NCBI GenBank assembly: GCA_017936245.1 | Contig: JAGBFY010000085.1 | Coordinates: 1-9,508 of the forward strand | From: Kiritimatiellia bacterium | Lineage (GTDB): Bacteria; Verrucomicrobiota; Kiritimatiellia; RFP12; UBA1067 | Length of the DNA: 9,508 bases | Reading direction: 5' to 3' | Part shown: positions 3,540-9,508 of the stretch, piece after piece | Layout: the number at the start of each line of letters is the position of its first letter | Numbering within the stretch: position 1 is the first letter of the stretch | Made by a program: the position numbers and the translations under genes | Notes under the pieces: generated by a model | Told to the model about the DNA's origin: nothing | What the model saw: the letters and a program-made list of their open reading frames with translations, nothing else | Database searches by the model: none

Positions 3540-6212
3540 TCACTCACCCCTCGCGCAGTCGATCATTCCGTCAAGGATCGCAGTCCCCTCCGGCTTACCG
3601 GACAGAAGATCCAGTCCGAAACTCTCGTACACAACGCCTTTACCCTTTCTTCTCCGCGCAAGATAGGTATAGCAGTCCGAACCGCCTTCGCCCACCATGA
3701 AAAGATCGTTCTCGTCGCGTCTGCCGCCGATAAGCGGAAATCCCTTACCGACAATCCTGAACAGAAGCGGAGACAGAACGCCCTCGTGAGGGAGATCCCC
3801 GAACACGGGATGATTCAGCAGGGCAGTGCCGATCTGATCCCTCATCCACCACCAGCCCAGCCGGACGTTCCGCTCTTCACCGATCTTCCCGACCGCGACG
3901 ACTCTGCGTCCGTCGGCAAGCGCCGATATAGACTCCGTCGAATCCCCGACCGCAACAACGACACGCGCTTTTGCAGCCTCCGGCGTTCCGAGAACGGCAA
4001 AGCCTTCGTACAGCCCCTCCATCGCCGCAACAAGGGACGGCGACACGGCGAGGTCGCTTCCATCACGCACAGTGCGCTTCGGGAACACCCAGAAATCCCA
4101 GCTGTTGGACGTGCCGCCCAGCGTCGCGACGAGCGGAATCCTGACCGGCCTGCGCACGTCCGGCACACGGATCTTCGCCAAGGCTACGTTGCGCACAGGA
4201 CCTACCGGCACTGCGGCGACCTTCACGACTCCCTTCGCCTCTCCGAGACTCCATTCCAGATTCCCGCTTTCCACTTCACCGTCGCCGTAGTTGGCGAAAA
4301 GGAAGTCCGCCTCAAGCGTCTCGCCTGAAACCAGCACCCGGCTGTCTTCCGCGACATCAAGCAGAAGACAACGCTGCGAATTGAACACCGCAAACTCCTT
4401 CGCGGAAAATCCGCCGCGCTTCTGCATCCAGAAGGAATTGAAAAGCCCAATGGAAGTATATGAACCCTGCTGCGCGACAGGCACGTCAACGATCGTCCAG
4501 AAATGATACCCGTCGCAGTACGGATCCTTGCGGGCATGCTCGACGCCGATCTTCTGCCAGCAGCGCTGAAGCGCGTGTGCGGCATCCTGCAGCCTGTCGC
4601 CCCACTCAAGGGACAGACCCCTGTCCGCAAGCCATGCGGCGCGGGACTTTCGCGTGACAGGCGGCATCCATACGCCGGTGAACAGCGGCTCGTCGCGTGA
4701 ATCGATCTTGATACTCAGGTTCAGGTACTCGTGATTCACGAACGGACGGTCCGGATCGAACGAACCGCGCTTCCACATAACCTTCGGCCCACCTGTGTAG
4801 TCCGCCGACTCCGGCGGATTCACCCACGCCATCTCAGCGTCCTCGTTTATCTTCAGACGGTCCGGATCCATCTTCTTGACGTACCTGTGGAACGCCTCGT
4901 CGAACGCCTTCCCGCCCAACGACCCCTCGTTTCCGCCGGAATACGTCGCAAACGACGGATGCCGCCGGTAGTTGCGCCAGAGTTCGGTGACATCGCGCAC
5001 CGGATCGAACTCAAACCCCTCCAACGGCACATCGCTGTAGTACGGCAGCTCCGGCTGCACCATGATGCCGAGTTCATCGGCGGCATCGAAATATTCCGGA
5101 ACCTCGCAGTGGGTGTGCAGACGCACATAGTTGAACCCTGCCTCCTTCGCCTTGGCGAAATTTGCACGGTGGAAGTCACGGTCGACCGGAGACATACCGG
5201 ATACCGGATAAGTGCAGTCGTCGCCGTAACCGCGAACGTAAAACGGCCTGCCGTTGAGGAAGAACTCCTTGCCGCGCACCTCGAACTTTCTCACGCCGAA
5301 CCTCTCCAGACGCGTTTGCACGACCTTGCCGTTCTCCACCAGTTCGACCCGCGCCGTGTAGAGGTTCGGACATTCCGGCGACCAGGGACGGAAATCAGAG
5401 AGAGGAAGTTTGAGAGTCTGCGAACGGGAGAGCGGACATTCGACGACTTTCCCCTCGACGGTGACGCGAATCAGTCCGGTGCACGCGTCCTGCGCGTCCA
5501 CAGCCACCGTCACATGCGCCTCGGCGCACTGTGCATCGAAATCGCCGCGCACCCAGGCGTCATCGATGAAAGTCTGCGGCGTAGCCTCCAGTTCGATGTC
5601 TCGGACGATGCCGCCCCAGCGGTGCACGTAATTGAAAATGCCTTTCCTGCACGGCGGATCGCTGTTGACCTGCACTGCGAAAACGGCGTTGGACCCCGGA
5701 ACGACAAGATCCGTAATTTCGTACTTGCACGTTCCGCAGTAGTTCTCGACAAACGCCGCCGGAGTCTCGTTGACCCAGAACCATCCGCGGTTCTTCACAC
5801 CGCCGATCTTCAGCCAGATGCGCTTTCCTGTCCATCCGGCAGGAATCTCCACCGTCCTGCGGTACCATCCGTCGCCGACGAGCTTGTTCCGGATCGGTTT
5901 TGGGGCGGAGTCCCACACCGCGCTCCAGCACTCCGACATGCCCGGTTCCCCCACACCCTGCGCCTCCCAGCAGCCCGGCACATTGATCTTACGGGCATCC
6001 CACCACTTCATCTTGTAGTAGTGTTCCCACATCCCGGTGCGGAACGGCGCGCGTTTCATCTGCTTCGCGGAAAACTCCCACTCACCACGAAGAGACAACA
6101 AATTACCCCGCTCCTCTTCCGCCGCAACCGCAGGGTTCACCACCGCAATCCGCCCTTCGCGTCCGCCCCATACGAGAGCTGCGCCCGCAACCGCAAAAAC
6201 CGATAACATCAT
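3540..6212 (-). CDS. Secreted glycoside hydrolase family 2-type enzyme
   Basis: The 890-aa protein has the GH2 layout. A sugar-binding jelly roll lies at about 38-210 (LRGEWEF, NVPGCWE, WYRRTVEIPAGW), an Ig-like domain at about 211-310, and a TIM barrel at about 311-600 beginning FFLNGRPFYVRGYG. Glu429 in SGGNEG fits the acid/base and Glu495 in FVNHEYLN fits the nucleophile; their 66-residue spacing is usual for GH2. A further beta-rich part and a C-terminal domain (about 715-890, with HPVFGDLPHEG) resemble the extra C-terminal modules of large polysaccharide-degrading GH2 enzymes. Beta-galactosidase, glucuronidase or another exo-specificity cannot be told from sequence. The N-terminus is hydrophobic and reaches AVAAEEE, a likely signal peptidase site, but has no basic residue before the hydrophobic run. 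TAAGGAG (6222-6228), 9 nt before the ATG, contains the stop of the gene upstream. An ATG codon at 6209 is an alternative start. It follows the beta-helix gene by 13 nt. Confidence 0.88.
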   Translation of the reverse strand: MMLSVFAVAGAALVWGGREGRIAVVNPAVAAEEERGNLLSLRGEWEFSAKQMKRAPFRTGMWEHYYKMKWWDARKINVPGCWEAQGVGEPGMSECWSAVWDSAPKPIRNKLVGDGWYRRTVEIPAGWTGKRIWLKIGGVKNRGWFWVNETPAAFVENYCGTCKYEITDLVVPGSNAVFAVQVNSDPPCRKGIFNYVHRWGGIVRDIELEATPQTFIDDAWVRGDFDAQCAEAHVTVAVDAQDACTGLIRVTVEGKVVECPLSRSQTLKLPLSDFRPWSPECPNLYTARVELVENGKVVQTRLERFGVRKFEVRGKEFFLNGRPFYVRGYGDDCTYPVSGMSPVDRDFHRANFAKAKEAGFNYVRLHTHCEVPEYFDAADELGIMVQPELPYYSDVPLEGFEFDPVRDVTELWRNYRRHPSFATYSGGNEGSLGGKAFDEAFHRYVKKMDPDRLKINEDAEMAWVNPPESADYTGGPKVMWKRGSFDPDRPFVNHEYLNLSIKIDSRDEPLFTGVWMPPVTRKSRAAWLADRGLSLEWGDRLQDAAHALQRCWQKIGVEHARKDPYCDGYHFWTIVDVPVAQQGSYTSIGLFNSFWMQKRGGFSAKEFAVFNSQRCLLLDVAEDSRVLVSGETLEADFLFANYGDGEVESGNLEWSLGEAKGVVKVAAVPVGPVRNVALAKIRVPDVRRPVRIPLVATLGGTSNSWDFWVFPKRTVRDGSDLAVSPSLVAAMEGLYEGFAVLGTPEAAKARVVVAVGDSTESISALADGRRVVAVGKIGEERNVRLGWWWMRDQIGTALLNHPVFGDLPHEGVLSPLLFRIVGKGFPLIGGRRDENDLFMVGEGGSDCYTYLARRRKGKGVVYESFGLDLLSGKPEGTAILDGMIDCARGE

Positions 6213-6225
6213 TTCAGCCTTCTCC

Positions 6226-8355
6226 TTATCTCACCACAATGGACATTCCCGGCGGTACAAGCCAGCACTGGTAGCACCCGGGATCAACCTTTCCGTCGCG
6301 GAGGCGGGGACGACCCTCAAGATCCACGGCATCGCGCATCCAATCTGCGGCGGCACCCGCGCCGAGAAGCGGAGATCTGTACGACAACGCCCACAACGGC
6401 TCCGCCGGATAACGCCTTGCCGCATCCGCAACCTGCCAGACGAACTTCGGATTTTCGCAGACCGCCAGCGAACTGGGGGCGTTTGTCTTCGCGGAAAATT
6501 TCGCGAAATCAAGCCGCCCCTCCCGGATGTCAATATATTTATCTACTTTACCGTAGTATGTGTTCGAGAAAATAATCCGCTCCTGCATATCGGACATATC
6601 CGCCATCGGCTTATATACATCAAAGTCGGTTTCATAAAATTTGTTGCTGTTGCAGTTGAGGATACAATTGACAAATGAGACGGTATTCGTTTCATCAGCC
6701 TCTGCACCCGGAACAGCATATGTAGACATGCGGTTGGACACGATGGTACAGTTCACGAATTCTGCATCGAAAGCAAGATACGGCGCAGCATAGAGAGTAC
6801 CGTCACCATCAGCCAAACTGCATCCGACGATCAATGAGTTTGTCACTCTCGTATACTCGCGGAATATGTTATGCACTTTGTCCGGGACATCATGAATGAC
6901 GCAACGGTCCGCCACACATGAATAAAGATCCCCTTCGTTTATGTCGCATCCTACCAAATACGACCTCCTCGCCGCATTGCCCAAATGGTAGGATATGTCC
7001 GTATGATGCCTGAAGTTCCGGTCGAATCTGCAGCCTGTCGCCTTGACGCCGTATACGCCCGCTGCATGCGCGGCGGCATTCGTTGTGAATGTACAATCCT
7101 GCACAAGACAACTGTCCCAGGGCTGCTCGCCTGGCGGCAACGCCGAATCGTCGTTGTATATGGCTCCGCCAAACCCGCCCGTGTTGGCATTATTCCCTTC
7201 GAACACGCAGTTCGTCGCCACAAGACTGCAAAGGGCGGATGACGTACGCTTCATGTAGATCGCCCCACCATATCCGCTGGCATAGTCGCCCTTGTTCCGA
7301 AGAAACGTGCAGCCGTCAAGTTTTACGGAGACAGTACCGTCGATATAGACCGCCGATCCGCCGCCCTCTCCAAGGTTGTCCTCGAATCGACAATCCACAA
7401 GATTCAGCGGATTGTACGCCACATACTTGCACGTGTTGCCCCTGAACGTGCAGTTGGTGCATGAATACGACTGAGGAAGTATTGTCCGCGAAAAGCCAAG
7501 CGAATGATTTTCAAACGTGCATCCCTGAACGGACATCCCTGATCCGACAAGGTTTCTTTGATTGGCATTCACGACAGTGTTATCCATCATCATGCAGTCC
7601 ATGAAAACACCGGCGTTCGCTATGTAGTAGTTGAACGCATTCGCCTCGATTGTACAATTGGACACTACCATGCCAGAGTCCATGCCGAGCTGTCCGGCGC
7701 GGATTGCGCGGAATGTAGAGTCGTACGCGGAGGAAAACGAGACCGGAGCCACCGCACTGTCAACTATGTCGCATCCTACGATGTAACATCCGCGCAACGC
7801 GCATACCGAATTATTTGTGACAAGGCAGTCCTGAATCACCGAGCAAAACGCACCGGAATAGTTCGATCCCGAATTCTGTCTGAACACGCAGTTGGTACAG
7901 ACGACATCCGCATTCGGATCTGAAATAGAGGTCGCTGCGCTGTATACGGGCGCCGTGTAATTGGCGGCGACCGTTCCGCCGGTGAAAGTGAGATTTCTCA
8001 GCGTCACCTTTTTATCTTTCGCCGCATGAACGAATCCGCCCACTCCATTGCCGTCGATGACAACCGGCTCGGCATGATCTGTCCATGTGGAGCGCGATGA
8101 ACCGTCCTCTCCTTCTATGGTCAGATTCTTGTCGATGATGAGCAGAAACGGTGTCTTGCTCTGATATCCGCCCATACCCATACCGGCGGACGCATCCGTG
8201 AACACGTACGGGCTGCCGTCTTTCATAAGGCGGATCGTATCGCCGGGAGAAGCGGACCTGACCGCATCCGTCAGTTCCGCAACGCTGTGAACCTCGGTCG
8301 CGGCCATTGTCGACAAAGCCGCAAGAGCCGCTATGGTTTGCATTACCTTTCTCAT
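6226..8355 (-). CDS. Secreted Cys-rich right-handed beta-helix protein (Pmp-like repeats, choice-anchor-Q-like end)
   Basis: The 709-aa protein begins with a signal peptide (MRKVMQTIAALAALSTMAAT). Next comes SVAELTDAVRSASPGDTIRL, the opening seen in many pectate-lyase-like and chondroitinase-B-like helices. From about 115 to 570 it is a parallel beta-helix of some fifteen turns with the motif xCxFxxN (NCVFRQN, GCTFLRN, NCVFEGN, DCTFTTN), and two GGAIY motifs (363-367, 396-400) as in polymorphic outer-membrane protein repeats. About 30 cysteines recur at the same place in the turn and may form an internal ladder. There is no C-terminal beta-barrel. The end, DLEGRPRLRDGKVDPGCYQC (678-697) plus a 12-residue tail, resembles the choice-anchor-Q type C-terminus, which suggests surface display. 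Carbohydrate binding, lyase activity or adhesion are all possible; I see no catalytic residue to choose. AAAGGG lies 9 nt before the ATG. Confidence 0.82.
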   Translation of the reverse strand: MRKVMQTIAALAALSTMAATEVHSVAELTDAVRSASPGDTIRLMKDGSPYVFTDASAGMGMGGYQSKTPFLLIIDKNLTIEGEDGSSRSTWTDHAEPVVIDGNGVGGFVHAAKDKKVTLRNLTFTGGTVAANYTAPVYSAATSISDPNADVVCTNCVFRQNSGSNYSGAFCSVIQDCLVTNNSVCALRGCYIVGCDIVDSAVAPVSFSSAYDSTFRAIRAGQLGMDSGMVVSNCTIEANAFNYYIANAGVFMDCMMMDNTVVNANQRNLVGSGMSVQGCTFENHSLGFSRTILPQSYSCTNCTFRGNTCKYVAYNPLNLVDCRFEDNLGEGGGSAVYIDGTVSVKLDGCTFLRNKGDYASGYGGAIYMKRTSSALCSLVATNCVFEGNNANTGGFGGAIYNDDSALPPGEQPWDSCLVQDCTFTTNAAAHAAGVYGVKATGCRFDRNFRHHTDISYHLGNAARRSYLVGCDINEGDLYSCVADRCVIHDVPDKVHNIFREYTRVTNSLIVGCSLADGDGTLYAAPYLAFDAEFVNCTIVSNRMSTYAVPGAEADETNTVSFVNCILNCNSNKFYETDFDVYKPMADMSDMQERIIFSNTYYGKVDKYIDIREGRLDFAKFSAKTNAPSSLAVCENPKFVWQVADAARRYPAEPLWALSYRSPLLGAGAAADWMRDAVDLEGRPRLRDGKVDPGCYQCWLVPPGMSIVVR

Positions 8356-8389
8356 CTTTCCGTTCCCTTTCTTTTTGCTGTGCTCAACA

Positions 8390-9508
8390 CTATTTTACAA
8401 ACAGTTCCGGGTGCATGAGTTTTCTCACTGCGCCGAGACTGAAGAGCGCCCTGAACTGCCGGAAGCGTCCAGATTCAAAAGCCGCCCGCGCCTCTTTCGC
8501 CGCACGGACCAGCGCGGCATCGTCCGGCGCCGATTTCGCTCCGGACTCAAGCCTTTTCAGATTTTCGAGATGTCTGGCCTTTTCCGTTTCCGGAATCGCA
8601 ATCCTGTCCACCCTGACATTGCCGCAGGCTCCGCGCCCTTTGACGAAACGGATTTCATGCCGCTCCAGAACCGCAGTCTCAGCCATGCCGTCGACAATGT
8701 ATTCCACCGTCACCGGATACGGTTCACGGTTGACAAGATAATGTCCGTCGGCTCCGCTGCGGACCGCCACAGGATCATCCGGACCCTTCGCAAGTTCGTA
8801 GCGGCCCCTGGGAATCCGGCGGAACTGGCCGTAGAACCTGCGCCATTCGTCGTGTTCGCCGCTGGACATCATCCCCCAGAAGCCGGTCAGCAGATCCTGA
8901 ATGTCGCAGTCCGCAACAAGCGATGCCACTGAATCCAGAGTATAAGGCGGACGCGCGTGCGGCGTGGGATAGCACTGGAAGTCCTTCTCAAAGTTAACCA
9001 CATTGAAAGTCGGCAGCCAGAACTCCGTCCTCCATGGATTCGCGGTAGCCTCCCACAACCCCATCTTGGGATATATCTCAAGATTCGACTGTCGATGCAC
9101 GTTCATCACCTCGATGCCGCTCCGGCGCATAAGACGCACCCAGGACGGTGAATCCTGAAAATACGGCTCATCGGAACGCCACTTGACCTTTGAACGGAAC
9201 CAGTCCGGGCGGACGCACGGCACGGGTCTGACCCCCGGAATTTTTGAAAGCGCGGCCAAATCCACTCCGGCTTCGCGGAATTTCCTTTCGGCGTCCCAAT
9301 CCTCCCATTTGAGATCGCCTCTGTCGCAATAATCCGCCGACTGAATCCATATCTGCACCTCAGCATTCCCTCCGTTGGCGCGAAGAGTCCGCACAAGCTC
9401 CGCCGCGAAATCCGCAAGTTCCTTTTCCCCTCCGGGAAAATGCATCGAGATCGCTTCATTCATCGTTATGCCCCGGAACGCCGGAGTGTTCCCGAACTTG
9501 TCGCGGTA
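8390..9508 (-). CDS. Putative TIM-barrel glycosidase-like protein, C-terminal part (5' end outside the window)
   Basis: An internal Met at 9461-9463 could be taken as the start, but the frame is open to the window edge, adding YRDKFGNTPAFRGIT, and no Shine-Dalgarno precedes that Met. The true gene therefore begins to the right; 372 residues are visible. FRGIT, the alternation of hydrophobic strands with helices (AEVQIWIQ, IEVMNVHRQ, TEFWLPTFNVV, IQDLLTGFWGMM), and a following YLVNREPYPVTVEYIV segment like the beta-sandwich after a glycosidase barrel, suggest a TIM-barrel carbohydrate-active enzyme. I cannot name its family or identify catalytic residues with confidence. A charged helical C-terminus follows (about 295-372). 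It stands 34 nt before the beta-helix gene and is the first visible gene of the operon. Confidence 0.7.
   Translation of the reverse strand, partial: YRDKFGNTPAFRGITMNEAISMHFPGGEKELADFAAELVRTLRANGGNAEVQIWIQSADYCDRGDLKWEDWDAERKFREAGVDLAALSKIPGVRPVPCVRPDWFRSKVKWRSDEPYFQDSPSWVRLMRRSGIEVMNVHRQSNLEIYPKMGLWEATANPWRTEFWLPTFNVVNFEKDFQCYPTPHARPPYTLDSVASLVADCDIQDLLTGFWGMMSSGEHDEWRRFYGQFRRIPRGRYELAKGPDDPVAVRSGADGHYLVNREPYPVTVEYIVDGMAETAVLERHEIRFVKGRGACGNVRVDRIAIPETEKARHLENLKRLESGAKSAPDDAALVRAAKEARAAFESGRFRQFRALFSLGAVRKLMHPELFVK

Noticed and set aside
3536..3547. GTG start at 3547 for the SGNH gene
   Set aside because: It overlaps the AGGGG ribosome binding site; ATG 3538 has 8-nt spacing and gives a normal signal peptide.
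4731..6206. Long plus-strand frame of 491 codons
   Set aside because: It is antisense to the well-supported GH2 gene, has no recognisable domain, and long antisense frames are usual in GC-rich coding DNA.
8390..9463. Complete gene starting at the Met at 9461-9463
   Set aside because: The frame is open to the window edge with protein-like sequence and there is no Shine-Dalgarno before this Met, so the gene is treated as 5'-truncated.

Overview
The window is a bacterial, accessory-type region with every convincing gene on the minus strand. I read it as a member of the PVC group, probably a gut-type Kiritimatiellota, Lentisphaerota or Verrucomicrobiota. That rests on style: a cysteine-rich Pmp-like beta-helix protein with a choice-anchor-Q-like end, a secreted GH2, and an SGNH hydrolase of the FNxGxxD type. 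No rRNA, tRNA or housekeeping gene is present to confirm it.

Right two-thirds (2834-9508): a compact four-gene unit transcribed right to left. In order it contains a protein cut by the window edge (probable TIM-barrel glycosidase-like, C-terminal part, 8390-9508), a secreted right-handed beta-helix protein (6226-8355), a secreted GH2-type glycosidase (3540-6212), and a secreted SGNH esterase (2834-3538). The gaps are 34 nt, 13 nt and 1 nt, each junction has a Shine-Dalgarno sequence, and the last one is a TGA-T-ATG coupling. This looks like an export-dependent polysaccharide breakdown operon: the glycosidases cleave sugars, the esterase probably removes acyl groups, and the beta-helix protein binds or cleaves the polymer or sits on the surface. 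No transporter, regulator or sulfatase is inside the window, and the operon promoter lies beyond the right edge.

Middle (2367-2833): about 450 nt without a convincing gene but dense in structure. It holds a well-formed sigma70-type promoter for the leftward gene, a set of CTGCCGAA boxes, a 158-nt stretch bounded by a perfect 13-nt inverted repeat with further dyads inside, a 21-nt tandem duplication, a REP-like hairpin, and a 15-nt perfect palindrome.

Left part (1-2366): two single genes. One is an unrecognised basic, helical 401-aa protein (1161-2366), AT-richer than the operon, whose 3' end shows a strong sign of a frameshift. The other is a stand-alone DUF2235 alpha/beta hydrolase (149-1021) with an intact Ser-Asp-His set. 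Its start lies only 7 nt after an extended -10 TATAAT box, so its message may be leaderless, and a perfect dyad occupies the -35 region. The last 148 nt on the left contain no supported gene.

The points most worth a second look are the frameshifted repeat in the 401-aa gene, the leaderless DUF2235 promoter with its dyad, and the nested-repeat intergenic region.
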